Shown here: piece after piece, positions 15,399 through 26,126 of the stretch
Numbering within the stretch: position 1 is the first letter of the stretch
Layout of the letters: every line of letters starts with the position of its first letter
Origin: Streptomyces qinglanensis
Lineage (GTDB): Bacteria; Actinomycetota; Actinomycetes; Streptomycetales; Streptomycetaceae
Reading direction: 5' to 3'
Length of the DNA stretch: 64,000 nt
Assembly (NCBI RefSeq): GCF_900111245.1
Contig: NZ_FOGO01000015.1
Coordinates: 110,101-174,100, forward strand
Notes under the pieces: generated by a model
Databases searched by the model: none
Told to the model about the DNA's origin: nothing
What the model saw: the letters and a program-made list of their open reading frames with translations, nothing else
Translations under genes and position numbers: made by a program

Positions 15399-15890
15399 TC
15401 AGTGCCCGCCCTCGGCGGCCAGCCGCTTGATGGACGCCTCGACCTCGGCCTCGGCCTCCGCGCGGCCCACCCAGTCGGCGCCCTCGACCGACTTGCCGGG
15501 CTCCAGGTCCTTGTAGACCTCGAAGAAGTGCTGGATCTCCAGCCGGTCGAACTCGCTCACGTGGTGGATGTCGCGCAGGTGCTCCATCCGCGGGTCCGAG
15601 GAGGGGACGCACAGCAGCTTGTCGTCGCCGCCCGCCTCGTCGGTCATCCGGAACATCCCGATGGCGCGGCACTTGATGATGCACCCCGGGAAGGTGGGCT
15701 CCTCCAGCAGCACGAGCGCGTCGAGCGGGTCGCCGTCCTCGCCCAGGGTGCCGTCGACGAAGCCGTAGTCCGCCGGGTACACGGTCGAAGTGAACAGGTG
15801 CCGGTCGAGGCGGATGCGGCCCGTCTCGTGGTCCACCTCGTACTTGTTCCGCGAGCCCTTCGGGATCTCGATGGTGACGTCGAACTCCAA
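15399..15890 (-). CDS. ppa: Inorganic pyrophosphatase
   Basis: A family I soluble pyrophosphatase that hydrolyses PPi to phosphate and pulls biosynthetic reactions forward. Seen are EFDVTIEIPKGSRNKYEVDH at the start, YPADYGFV, and the metal-binding signature DGDPLDALVLL. I choose the TTG at 15890: GGAGGAG lies six bases upstream and the family normally starts with MEFDVTIEIPKG, giving 163 residues. The first ATG of the frame (15914) has no ribosome site and would add eight unconserved residues. It is divergent from dacB. Confidence 0.93.
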   Translation of the reverse strand: MEFDVTIEIPKGSRNKYEVDHETGRIRLDRHLFTSTVYPADYGFVDGTLGEDGDPLDALVLLEEPTFPGCIIKCRAIGMFRMTDEAGGDDKLLCVPSSDPRMEHLRDIHHVSEFDRLEIQHFFEVYKDLEPGKSVEGADWVGRAEAEAEVEASIKRLAAEGGH

Positions 15891-16022
15891 GGGAGGCTCC
15901 TCCGTATAGATCATGATGAGATCAGCACTCGTGTGCCCTGGGGGCCGTCCCCCAGAAGAACTCCAGTCTGGTGATTAAGTGTCCCCCACGCACATGTGTG
16001 CTCGCGAAAGGGGCTGGTCGAG

Positions 16023-17723
16023 GTGCATGACACCGGATCGAAGGTGCGTGGCGCCGCGAACCGGGCATACCGCTCCGGCCTCCGCGCGGCCCGCTCCGCG
16101 GCGGCGTACACCCGGACCGTCGCGCCCCGTGCGCACGCCCTCGCGGCACACACTCGTACGACCGCCGCCCGCGCGGCCGCCCGCGGGCGCGCCGCGGTGC
16201 ACGGGGCCCGGCGTCGTTGGCGGGCGGCCTCTCCGCAGCAGCGGCTGACGGTCCGGTTCACCGCCGCCTCCACCGCGCTGGGGCTCGTGGCCGCGCTGCT
16301 GGCGGTGGCCGCGGCGGGGCCGTGGGACTCGGGTCAGCGTACGGCCGAGCGGGTCCGGGCGGCCCGCCAGGAACGCGGAAGTGGCGCGGACCACACCCCC
16401 GGCACCCCCGGCAGCCCCGGTCGCCCCTCCGGACCCCCCGCCGCCCCCCAGGTGCTCGCCGCGGCCGGGCCCGTTCCGGAACAGGGCGCGGGCGAGGGCG
16501 GCCCGCAGGGCTCCGGTCGCGGCGACACCCGGCCGGAGCAGATGCCGCCGCCCACCGCCTCGGCCCTCGCCGACACCCTCGAACCGCTGATCGAGGACGG
16601 TTCGCTCGGTGCCGTACGGCACGCCTCCGTCGTGGACGCCGTCACCGGGCGGCAGCTCTTCTCCCGGGACGCCCGGGCGGTCTCGGCCCCCGCCTCCACG
16701 ATCAAGCTGGCCACCGCCGTCGCGGCGCTGACCGCGCGCGGCGAGACGTACCGCATCGCCACCCGCGCGGTCCGCGAGGACGACCGGGTCACCCTCGTCG
16801 GCGGCGGCGACCCCACGCTCACCGGGAAGGACCTGACGGCCCTGGCCGCGCGGACCGCCCGGGCCCTGGACCGGGACGAGGTGCACACGGTCCGGCTCCG
16901 GTACGACACCTCCCGCTACACCGGCACCGAGCGGCACGTCATCGGGCCCAACGAGAACCTGGCCCGGGTCACCCCGCTGATGGTCGAGGAAGGCCGCACG
17001 GACGACAGCGACCACGGCCCGGCGCCGCGCGCCGCCGACCCCGCCCGGGAGGCGGCCGACGCGTTCGCGGACGCGCTCGAGGACAAGGGGGTCGCCGTCG
17101 AGGGCGCACCCCGGGAGCGCACCGCGGGGAAGCAGGCCACCGAACTGGCCGTGCACCGCTCGGCGCCGCTCGGCGCGCTGGTCGAGCGGATGCTCACCCA
17201 CAGCGACAACGACCTCGCCGAGGCCCTCGCGCGTCAGACGGCCCTCGCCGCGGGCGAGCCGGCCGGCTTCCGTGGTGCGGGCCGCGCCGTACGGCACACC
17301 CTCGACCGGCTCGGCCTGCCGCTCGAAGGTGCCCGCTTCGCGGACGGCAGCGGCCTCGACCGCGCGGACCGGGTCTCCCCGGCCCTGCTCACCCGACTGC
17401 TCACCCTGGCGGCCGATCCGGACCGCCCCGCGCTGCGCACCGTCCTCACCGGGCTGCCCGTCGCCCGGTTCACCGGCACCCTCGGCAGCCGGTACGGCGG
17501 CGAGCGCGGCGAGCCCGGCGCGGGGCTGGTGCGGGCCAAGACCGGCACCCTGACCGGGGTGAACACGCTGGCCGGCACCGTCGTGGACGCGGACGGCCGG
17601 ATGCTGGCCTTCGCGTTCATGACGACGGGAGCCGGTGCGCGGGACGCGGCGCAGCGGTCCCTGGACCGGCTCGCCTCGGCCCTGGCCAACTGCGGCTGCC
17701 GGGATTCGCCCTCCGCGGGCTGA
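16023..17723 (+). CDS. dacB: D-alanyl-D-alanine carboxypeptidase, PBP4 type
   Basis: A class C low-molecular-mass penicillin-binding protein (S13 family) that trims peptidoglycan peptides outside the membrane. The N-terminus is Arg/Ala-rich, then one membrane anchor (LGLVAALLAVAAAG) and a Pro/Gly linker. The catalytic motifs are SxxK in SAPASTIKLATAVAAL (Ser225, Lys228), SxN as SDNDLAEAL, and KTG in VRAKTGTLTGVNTLAG. The GTG at 16023 is chosen because GAAAGGGG lies eight bases upstream; an earlier GTG at 15996 has none. The protein has about 566 residues. The zinc protease, tilS, hpt and ftsH follow on the same strand, an order conserved in Streptomyces. Confidence 0.9.
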   Translation: MHDTGSKVRGAANRAYRSGLRAARSAAAYTRTVAPRAHALAAHTRTTAARAAARGRAAVHGARRRWRAASPQQRLTVRFTAASTALGLVAALLAVAAAGPWDSGQRTAERVRAARQERGSGADHTPGTPGSPGRPSGPPAAPQVLAAAGPVPEQGAGEGGPQGSGRGDTRPEQMPPPTASALADTLEPLIEDGSLGAVRHASVVDAVTGRQLFSRDARAVSAPASTIKLATAVAALTARGETYRIATRAVREDDRVTLVGGGDPTLTGKDLTALAARTARALDRDEVHTVRLRYDTSRYTGTERHVIGPNENLARVTPLMVEEGRTDDSDHGPAPRAADPAREAADAFADALEDKGVAVEGAPRERTAGKQATELAVHRSAPLGALVERMLTHSDNDLAEALARQTALAAGEPAGFRGAGRAVRHTLDRLGLPLEGARFADGSGLDRADRVSPALLTRLLTLAADPDRPALRTVLTGLPVARFTGTLGSRYGGERGEPGAGLVRAKTGTLTGVNTLAGTVVDADGRMLAFAFMTTGAGARDAAQRSLDRLASALANCGCRDSPSAG

Positions 17724-17791
17724 TCCCCGGGCGGGCGCGTGGTCCTCGCGGTCTCCTCCCGCCCCGCACGCACTGCACGTACGGTGAAAGA

Positions 17792-18931
17792 ATGACGAGC
17801 CTCGGTGGTGTGCAGATGGTCGACTGGAATCTCGCGGTCACGACCGCGACCCGGCTCGGACGGCCGGGGCCGGAAGTCAGCAGGGAAGAGGCCCGCGGCA
17901 TCGTCGCCGAGCTGAGGCGGCACGCGAAGGTCTCCGAGGAGCACGTACGCGGCTTCACCCGGCTGGCCCCCGCCGACGCCGAGGCGGGGGACACGCCCGT
18001 CCTGGTGGTGGACCGGCCCGGTTGGGTGCGGGCCAACGTCGCCGGGTTCCGGGAGCTGCTCTCGCCGCTGCTGGGAAAGGTGGCCGAGCGCCGCGCCGGT
18101 GTCCCCGGCGGGGCCGTGCTCGGCGCGGTCGGCGGCAAGGTCACCGGGGTGGAGGTCGGCATGCTGCTGTCCTTCCTCTCCTCGCGGGTGCTGGGCCAGT
18201 ACGAGACGTTCGCGCCGGCCGGCCGCGACCTGCCGGGGGGCGCCGACGGCGGCGGGCGGCTGCTGCTGGTCGCGCCGAACATCGTGCACGTGGAGCGCGA
18301 GCTGGGGGTGGACCCGCACGACTTCCGGCTGTGGGTGTGCCTGCACGAGGAGACGCACCGCACCCAGTTCACGGCGGTGCCCTGGCTGCGTGACCACCTG
18401 CGGATGGAGATCCAGTCCTTCCTGGAGCAGACCGACATCGACCCCTCGACGCTGGTGGAGCGGCTCCGGGAGGCCGTCCAGTCGCCGGCCGGCGGCAGGC
18501 CGGGCGAGGACGGCGCGGCCGACGAAGCGGAGGAGCGGCCCGGCCTCGTGGAGCTGGTGCAGACCCCGGCGCAGCGCGAGGTGCTGGGCCGGCTGACCGC
18601 CGTCATGTCGCTGCTGGAGGGGCACGCCGACTACGTGATGGACGGTGTGGGCCCGCAGGTCGTCCCGACCGTCACCGAGATCCGCGAGAAGTTCCAGAAG
18701 CGCCGGGCCGCCGGTGCCGGACGGCTCGACCTGGCGCTGCGCAAGCTGCTGGGCCTGGACGCGAAGCTGCGCCAGTACCGGGACGGGGAGCGGTTCGTGC
18801 GCACCGTGGTGGACGAGGTGGGCATGGAGGGTTTCAACCGTGTGTGGACGTCACCGAACACCCTTCCGACGAAGGCGGAGATCGCCCGACCCGCGGAGTG
18901 GATCGCGAGGGTGCACCGCAAGGCCGATTGA
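17792..18931 (+). CDS. Zinc-dependent metalloprotease (DUF2342 / F420-associated type)
   Basis: A 379-residue protein of the zincin family often labelled DUF2342 or coenzyme F420 biosynthesis-associated. The zinc motif is HEETH (His185, Glu186, His189) in WVCLHEETHRTQF, with a third ligand probably from LLEGHADYVMDGVGP. Other conserved stretches are VDRPGWVRANVAGFRELLSPLL and EIREKFQKRRAAG. It lacks a signal peptide and is likely cytoplasmic. The substrate is unknown. It stands 68 bases after dacB and 203 bases before tilS. The link to F420 is by name only; nothing in this window makes F420. Confidence 0.88.
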   Translation: MTSLGGVQMVDWNLAVTTATRLGRPGPEVSREEARGIVAELRRHAKVSEEHVRGFTRLAPADAEAGDTPVLVVDRPGWVRANVAGFRELLSPLLGKVAERRAGVPGGAVLGAVGGKVTGVEVGMLLSFLSSRVLGQYETFAPAGRDLPGGADGGGRLLLVAPNIVHVERELGVDPHDFRLWVCLHEETHRTQFTAVPWLRDHLRMEIQSFLEQTDIDPSTLVERLREAVQSPAGGRPGEDGAADEAEERPGLVELVQTPAQREVLGRLTAVMSLLEGHADYVMDGVGPQVVPTVTEIREKFQKRRAAGAGRLDLALRKLLGLDAKLRQYRDGERFVRTVVDEVGMEGFNRVWTSPNTLPTKAEIARPAEWIARVHRKAD

Positions 18932-19134
18932 GGCGGACGGAAGCCTCGCCAATCACCCTTCCGAGGGACCGTGCGGGCGGGGTACGCGTGCGATGCTCGG
19001 GGAACACAGTCCGTCTCTGTCACCATCGACACACACAGCGTGACAGCAGTTGCCGACTTCGACGCCCCCACCCGGATCCGCGGAAGCCCCCCTTCCGCGG
19101 TCTGCGCAGCTCCTGACGAGGAAGTGAATCGGAC

Positions 19135-20373
19135 ATGGGTCCCCACCCCGCGGTCGCCGCAATACGCCTGGCGGTCCGCCGCACACTCCACGACGTGCTC
19201 AGCGCGCACGACCTCAGCGCCCACGACGCGAGCACGCGCGGCGCGCGCGGCGCACACCTCGCGGCGACCCCCCAGACCGCCGGCCCCCTCCCCACTGATC
19301 TCCCCACTGATCTCCCCGCCGATCTCCCCGCCACCGAAGCGCCGCCACCGCTCGTCCTCGTCGCCTGCTCCGGCGGCGCCGACTCGATGGCCCTCGCCTC
19401 CGCGCTCGCGTTCGAAGCCCCCCGCCTCGGCCTGCGGGCCGGCGGCGTCACGGTCGACCACGGCCTGCAGCCCGGCTCCGCCGAGCGCGCCCAGGACGTC
19501 GCCGACCGGCTGGCCGGACTCGGACTGACGCCGGTCGAGTCGGTCGCCATCCAGGTGGGACGGACCAACACCGGCCCCGAAGCCGCCGCGCGCGAGGGCC
19601 GGTACGCCGCGCTGGACGCGATCGCGGAGCGGTACGGCGCGGCCGCCGTGCTGCTCGGCCACACCCGCGACGACCAGGCGGAGACGGTGCTGCTCGGGCT
19701 GGCCCGCGGCTCCGGCACCCGCTCGCTGTCCGGCATGGCGGCGGTCTCGGGGCCCGGCGGCCGCTACCGCCGCCCGTTCCTGGCCGTCGACCGGCAGACC
19801 ACCCGCAAGGCGTGCATGGTCCAGTCGCTCCCCGTCTGGGACGACCCGCACAACGCGGATCCCGCCTACACCCGCTCCCGCGTCCGCCACGAGGCGCTGC
19901 CGGCGCTGGAGAAGGCGCTCGGCAAGGGCGTCATCGAGGCCCTGGCCCGTACGGCGCAGCTCTCCCGGGACGACGCGGACGCGCTCGACGCATGGACCGA
20001 CGACGCCGAGCGCGCCGTCGTGCGCACCCCCGGCAGCGGTCCGGAGGACGCCGGGGTGCCGGACCAGGCGGACGGTTCGGCGCCCTCCGGCCGGGCCGTC
20101 GCCCGGACGGAGGGCGCGCCCGGCGCCGACGGAGCGGTGGAGCTGGACGTGGTGCGGCTGTACGCGCTGCCGCCCGCGGTGCGGCGGCGGGTGCTGCGCC
20201 GGGCGGCGATCGAGGCCGGCTCCCCGGCCGGGTCGCTGTTCGCCCGGCACGTCGAGGAGATGGACCGCCTCATCACCGCGTGGCGCGGTCAGCGGGCCCT
20301 CAACCTGCCCGGGCGTGTGGAGGTCGCGCGCCAGGGTGGCAGACTGGTCATCCGGCACGGCTCACCGAGCTGA
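19135..20373 (+). CDS. tilS: tRNA(Ile)-lysidine synthase
   Basis: Modifies C34 of the CAU-anticodon isoleucine tRNA to lysidine with ATP. The PP-loop SGGADSMAL (residues about 79-87) is followed by VTVDHGLQPGSAERA, LLGHTRDDQAETVLLGLARGSG and the Arg-rich YTRSRVRHEALP. The 412-residue length fits the short actinobacterial type. The N-terminus is extended by about 50 residues containing the repeat PTDLPTDLPADLPA, from a 15-base DNA repeat at about 19290-19335. The C-terminal lobe has a Gly/Ala insertion near residue 310. hpt and ftsH follow, the common bacterial tilS-hpt-ftsH arrangement. Confidence 0.93.
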   Translation: MGPHPAVAAIRLAVRRTLHDVLSAHDLSAHDASTRGARGAHLAATPQTAGPLPTDLPTDLPADLPATEAPPPLVLVACSGGADSMALASALAFEAPRLGLRAGGVTVDHGLQPGSAERAQDVADRLAGLGLTPVESVAIQVGRTNTGPEAAAREGRYAALDAIAERYGAAAVLLGHTRDDQAETVLLGLARGSGTRSLSGMAAVSGPGGRYRRPFLAVDRQTTRKACMVQSLPVWDDPHNADPAYTRSRVRHEALPALEKALGKGVIEALARTAQLSRDDADALDAWTDDAERAVVRTPGSGPEDAGVPDQADGSAPSGRAVARTEGAPGADGAVELDVVRLYALPPAVRRRVLRRAAIEAGSPAGSLFARHVEEMDRLITAWRGQRALNLPGRVEVARQGGRLVIRHGSPS

Positions 20374-20455
20374 CCGGCGCCCCGGCACTCACCGGGCCGT
20401 CCGGAGGCTGCGGCGGGCCGGGGCGACCGGACCGCGACGAGCGAGAGCAGCACGG

Positions 20456-21010
20456 GTGGACGAGAAAGACATGGGCACCGACCTGCAGTCGGTGCTGGTC
20501 AGCAAGGAAGAGATCGACGCGAAGCTGGCCGAGCTGGCGGAGCGGATCGACGCGGAGTACGCGGGCGAGGACCTGCTGCTGGTCGGGGTGCTCAAGGGTG
20601 CCGTCATGGTGATGGCGGACCTGGCGCGCGCCCTGTCCACCCCGGCGACGATGGACTGGATGGCGGTGTCCTCCTACGGCGCCGGGACCCAGTCCTCGGG
20701 TGTGGTCCGGATCCTCAAGGACCTGGACACGGACATCAAGGGGAAGCACGTCCTGATCGTCGAGGACATCATCGACTCGGGGCTGACGCTCTCCTGGCTG
20801 CTGTCCAACCTGGGATCCCGCGAGCCCGCCTCCCTCAACGTGTGCACCCTGCTGCGCAAGCCGGACGCCGCCAAGGTGGCGATCGACGTGAAGTGGGTGG
20901 GTTTCGACATCCCGAACGAGTTCGTCGTCGGCTACGGCCTCGACTATGCCGAGCGGTACCGCAATCTGCCGTTCGTCGGCACGCTTGCCCCGCACGTATA
21001 CGGCGGCTGA
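20456..21010 (+). CDS. hpt: Hypoxanthine phosphoribosyltransferase
   Basis: A purine salvage enzyme joining hypoxanthine or guanine to PRPP. Motifs are LLLVGVLKGAVMVMADLARAL, SSYGAGTQSSGVVRILKDLD, and the PRPP loop VLIVEDIIDSGLTLSWLL with the paired acidic residues. Near the end, FDIPNEFVVGYGLDYAERYRNLPFVG is typical. The start is taken as GTG 20456 (VDEKDMG), with ATG 20471 as an alternative. It is 82 bases after tilS. Confidence 0.93.
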   Translation: MDEKDMGTDLQSVLVSKEEIDAKLAELAERIDAEYAGEDLLLVGVLKGAVMVMADLARALSTPATMDWMAVSSYGAGTQSSGVVRILKDLDTDIKGKHVLIVEDIIDSGLTLSWLLSNLGSREPASLNVCTLLRKPDAAKVAIDVKWVGFDIPNEFVVGYGLDYAERYRNLPFVGTLAPHVYGG

Positions 21011-21086
21011 CATCCGTCGCGCACGCGCGTGCGGGCCGGGAACACAGGGTCGGTGTCCCTCGTTGCAGGGTCGGAGGGCGGTGCGG

Positions 21087-21117
21087 TTGACCGTCCTCGG
21101 CGGCGCCGGGTGACAAT
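21087..21117 (+). promoter_or_regulatory. Candidate housekeeping promoter for ftsH
   Basis: TTGACC at 21087-21092 and GACAAT at 21112-21117 are 19 bases apart (18 if TGACAA is used), about 70 bases before the ftsH start. This is a reasonable sigma-70-like match. Confidence 0.5.
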
Positions 21118-21192
21118 GCTGGGGTACCGTCCGAAGGTCAGGCTTTTCAACTCACTGTGGCAGGAGGGACGGGGCCCACGCGCTCCGTATGG

Positions 21193-23214
<2,022 letters not shown>

Positions 23215-23253
23215 CCGCAGGTGGGCGCGGTGAGAACCGCGCCACGGAATGTC

Positions 23254-23293
23254 AGCCGCGCCCCTCGGGTTAATGTCGAGGGGCGCGGCTTTT
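23254..23293 (+). terminator. Intrinsic terminator between ftsH and folE
   Basis: Perfect 14-bp hairpin, arms 23254-23267 and 23277-23290, followed by T residues. This implies that folE is mostly transcribed from its own promoter between 23294 and 23372. Confidence 0.85.
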
Positions 23294-23372
23294 CGCTGTG
23301 TACGCGACAGTCCGGCCGGATCACGCACGGTGACGGTCCGCAGGCTGTGGAAGTCGAGGAACGAGGGACCAG

Positions 23373-23978
23373 ATGACCGACCCGGTGACCCTGGACGGGG
23401 AGAGCCCGAACAGCGCCTTCGACGAGAAGCGCGCCGAGAACGCGATACGCGAGCTCCTGATCGCCGTGGGCGAGGATCCCGACCGGGAGGGACTCCTGGA
23501 GACCCCGGCGCGGGTGGCCCGCGCCTACCGGGAGATGTTCGCGGGCTTGAACCAGCGCCCCGAGGACGTGCTGACCACGACGTTCGACCTTGGTCACGAC
23601 GAGATGGTCCTGGTCAAGGACATCGAGGTGGTCAGCCAGTGCGAGCACCACCTGCTGCCGTTCCACGGCATGGCGCACGTCGGCTACATCCCGTCCGCCA
23701 GCGGCAAGATCACGGGGTTGTCCAAGCTGGCCCGGCTGGTCGACGTCTTCGCCCGCCGGCCCCAGGTGCAGGAGCGGCTGACGACCCAGATCGCCGACTC
23801 GCTGATGCGGATTCTGGAGCCCCGCGGGGTCATCGTGGTCATCGAGTGCGAACACATGTGCATGTCGGTGCGGGGGGTCCGGAAGCCCGGCGCCAAGACG
23901 ACGACCTCCGCGGTCCGCGGACAGCTCCGCGACGCGACCACCCGGGCCGAGGCGATGAGCCTGATATTGGCCCGCTGA
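23373..23978 (+). CDS. folE: GTP cyclohydrolase I
   Basis: The first enzyme of folate synthesis, forming dihydroneopterin triphosphate from GTP in the cytoplasm. The zinc and active-site motifs are VVSQCEHHLLPFHGMAHVGYIPS and VVIECEHMCMSVRGVRKPGA (read in order), and the core includes LLETPARVARAYREMF. The 201-residue length is normal. GAGGAACGAGGG precedes the ATG. A 20-bp tandem repeat begins at its stop codon. The other fol genes lie just beyond on the opposite strand, converging on it. Confidence 0.95.
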   Translation: MTDPVTLDGESPNSAFDEKRAENAIRELLIAVGEDPDREGLLETPARVARAYREMFAGLNQRPEDVLTTTFDLGHDEMVLVKDIEVVSQCEHHLLPFHGMAHVGYIPSASGKITGLSKLARLVDVFARRPQVQERLTTQIADSLMRILEPRGVIVVIECEHMCMSVRGVRKPGAKTTTSAVRGQLRDATTRAEAMSLILAR

Positions 23979-24114
23979 GTCCGGGCCTGAGTCCCTGAGT
24001 CCGGGCCTGAGTCCCTGAGTCCGGGCCTGAGTCCCTGAGTCCGGGCCTGAGTCCCTGAGTCCGGGCCTGAGTCCCTGAGGCCGGGCCTGAGTCCCTGAGG
24101 CCGGGCCTGAGCCT
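23975..24114. repeat. Seven-copy 20-bp tandem repeat at the folE stop codon
   Basis: The unit CTGAGTCCGGGCCTGAGTCC occurs seven times head to tail (23975, 23995, 24015, 24035, 24055, 24075, 24095). The first five copies are identical and the last two carry G for T at position 6. Copy one contains the folE TGA. A second repeat of about 29 bases (GGCCGGGCCGGAAGCGTCCG core) appears twice at about 24140-24190. No gene is seen in 23979-24300. Confidence 0.92.
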
Positions 24115-24251
24115 GCGGCGCATGTCCTCCGCGGGGTGAAGGCCGGGCCGGAAGCGTCCGGGACTGAGGCCGGGCCGGAAGCGTCCGGGACGCCTCCTGG
24201 TCGGCAAGGCCCTGCTGCCGCCGGTTCCGGCTCCTTCGCGCCCGCCGTCCG

Positions 24252-24291
24252 GGCCGTGCTCCGGCCCGTCGGGCCCGGTCCGGGCACGGCC
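24252..24291 (-). terminator. Hairpin terminator for the fol operon
   Basis: Inverted repeat with arms 24252-24259 and 24284-24291, extended by CCGG/CCGG inside with one bulge, immediately after the DUF3180 stop on the minus strand. Confidence 0.6.
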
Positions 24292-24300
24292 CCGCCGGGT

Positions 24301-24789
24301 TCAGGCCGCGGCGGTCGGGGGGCCGTTCTCGTCCTCGTCCTCGGGCAGCCGGCAGATGCGCTCCAGCAGGACGGCCGCCGCTATCACCGCGATGCCCGCC
24401 ACCACGGAGAGGCCCGCGTAGAGCGCCTGCTGGGCGCGGGCCGGGACGTCGGCGCGTTCGGTGATCAGGAACAGCCCGGTTCCGCCGTACATGCCCGAGA
24501 CCAGCCCGGCCACCAGGGCGCTCGCCTGTCCGAAGAGGACGGCACGGGCCGCCATCATCGGGTCCACACCCTTGGCACCCGGCTCCCGCTCCCGCTGCGC
24601 CTTCAGTCGGGAGCGCAGCGAGAGCGCGGTGGCCAGCAGCACCGCCGCGATGGCGCCGAGCACGATGGGCGCGGCGAACGGCACCCCCGGCAGCGTGCCC
24701 AGCGCGTCCCACAGCCGCGCTCCGCCCCACGAGAGCACTCCGGCGACGACGAAGAGCGCCGCGAGGGTGCGGATACGGAGTTGGTTCAT
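24301..24789 (-). CDS. DUF3180 membrane protein
   Basis: A 162-residue protein with four predicted membrane helices (TLAALFVVAGVLSWGGARL, FAAPIVLGAIAAVLLATAL, AVLFGQASALVAGLVSGMYGG, LSVVAGIAVIAAAVLLERI) and an acidic tail. It matches the actinobacterial DUF3180 family that sits at the end of folate operons. Its function is unknown. The ATG at 24789 follows GAGGTGGAAG. It is 95 bases downstream of folK. Confidence 0.85.
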   Translation of the reverse strand: MNQLRIRTLAALFVVAGVLSWGGARLWDALGTLPGVPFAAPIVLGAIAAVLLATALSLRSRLKAQREREPGAKGVDPMMAARAVLFGQASALVAGLVSGMYGGTGLFLITERADVPARAQQALYAGLSVVAGIAVIAAAVLLERICRLPEDEDENGPPTAAA

Positions 24790-24884
24790 CGAGCTTCCAC
24801 CTCGCGGGTGCGATCCGGGCGGTGCGGGCGTCGGCCGGGGGGACGCCGGGCGGGAACGGGCAACGGGGTACGCGCAGCCAACGC

Positions 24885-25481
24885 TCAGGCGTGCACGATG
24901 AGTTCCAGGTCCGGACGGGCGGTGACGCCCTCCGTGCCGAGCGTCCGCAGCAGTTCCTCGACGCTGCCGCGGCCCGGAACCTCGGCCGCGGGGTCCACGT
25001 CGTGCCAGGGCACGAGGACGAAGGCCCGCTCGTGCGCCCTGGGGTGGGGGAGCGTGAGCTGCGGGTCGTCGGAGACGACGCCCTGGTACGCCACGATGTC
25101 CACATCGATGGGGCGCGGCTCCCAGCGCTCCTCGCGCACCCGCTCCAGCGCCTCCTCGATGGCGTGGCCGCGTTCGAGGAGGGAGCCGGGCGGCAGGGTG
25201 GTGCGGACCACGACGACCGCGTTGAAGTAGGCGGGCTGGCTGCCCGGCTCGACGCCCCACGGCTCGGTCTCGTAGACCGGCGAGACGGCCGTCACCTTCA
25301 TCCCCGGGGTGTCCGCGAGCGCGTCGACGGCGCTCTGCAGCGACTCCAGGCGGTTGCCGAGGTTGCTGCCGATCGACAGCACGGCGGTCTTCGGGTTGTG
25401 CAGCGTCGTGTCGGCGGCGTCCACCTGCTGCACCACGGAGGCGGGCACCGGCTGTACGGTCGGGTCACTGTTCGGCGTCAT
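24885..25481 (-). CDS. folK: Hydroxymethyl-dihydropteridine pyrophosphokinase
   Basis: Transfers pyrophosphate from ATP to 6-hydroxymethyl-dihydropterin. Conserved features are AVLSIGSNLGNRLESLQSAVDAL, SPVYETEPWGVEPGSQPAYFNAVV and the active-site stretch RWEPRPIDVDIVAY (Asp pair). LPHPRAHERAFVLVPWHDVDP closes the fold. The first 30 residues are an unconserved extension. The ATG overlaps the folB stop by four bases. Confidence 0.93.
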   Translation of the reverse strand: MTPNSDPTVQPVPASVVQQVDAADTTLHNPKTAVLSIGSNLGNRLESLQSAVDALADTPGMKVTAVSPVYETEPWGVEPGSQPAYFNAVVVVRTTLPPGSLLERGHAIEEALERVREERWEPRPIDVDIVAYQGVVSDDPQLTLPHPRAHERAFVLVPWHDVDPAAEVPGRGSVEELLRTLGTEGVTARPDLELIVHA

Positions 25482-25837
25482 GCGCGGCTCCGCTTGATAG
25501 TGATGGTCACGTCCTCGAACGGCACGGCGATCGGGGCGTCGGGCTTGTGCACGACCACCTCCACCTCGCGTACGGCCTCGTGCCGCAGGCAGGTGTCGGC
25601 GATCCGCTGGGCGAGCGTCTCGATCAGGTCGACAGGTTCCCCCTCGACGACCGCGACGACCTCTTCGGCGACGACTCCGTAATGGACCGTACGGGACAGG
25701 TCGTCGCTCTCGGCGGCCGACCGCGTGTCGAGTCCCATGTCGAGGTCCACGACGAAGGTCTGCCCCTGCTCGCGTTCCCTCTCGAACACGCCGTGATGCC
25801 CACGCGCCGCGAGGCCGCGCAGTGCGACGCGATCCAC
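25478..25837 (-). CDS. folB: Dihydroneopterin aldolase
   Basis: Cleaves dihydroneopterin to 6-hydroxymethyl-dihydropterin. The 119-residue protein shows VALRGLAARGHHGVFEREREQGQTFVVDLDM, the conserved Glu in VHYGVVAEEVVAVVEG, LIETLAQRIADTCL and the catalytic Lys in VVVHKPDAPI. The start is GTG 25837 (VDRVALRG) with GGGAGTGG upstream; the frame continues further but without family sequence. The stop overlaps folK. The 290 bases upstream (25838-26126) hold no gene that I can see. Confidence 0.93.
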   Translation of the reverse strand: MDRVALRGLAARGHHGVFEREREQGQTFVVDLDMGLDTRSAAESDDLSRTVHYGVVAEEVVAVVEGEPVDLIETLAQRIADTCLRHEAVREVEVVVHKPDAPIAVPFEDVTITIKRSRA

Positions 25838-26126
25838 TTCACCACTCCCGTCGGTCGTGCGAACGTCTACCGCCCCTCGGGGCACCGGACCGCCCCTGGC
25901 GGCACCGGATCGAATCTACCCGTGGGTGTGACGGCTCGCGGCGCCGCCTACCCCTCAGCGTTCGCGGTCACGCGCGCATTCCCGGCCGTGTGCCGGATCG
26001 GGTGGTCCTGGCGGAACGGTTGCCGAACGCAGCCCGGTGCGGAGGAACGGGACGAGGCCGGACAGGGCGTCCTCCGGCGCCCCGGCCGAGGCGCCGGCGC
26101 GCTCACGGAAGCTGTACGGAGCGGGT

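Noticed and set aside
23975..24192. CRISPR-like array after folE.
   Set aside because: The 20-bp units are directly abutting with no spacers, and no cas gene is present.
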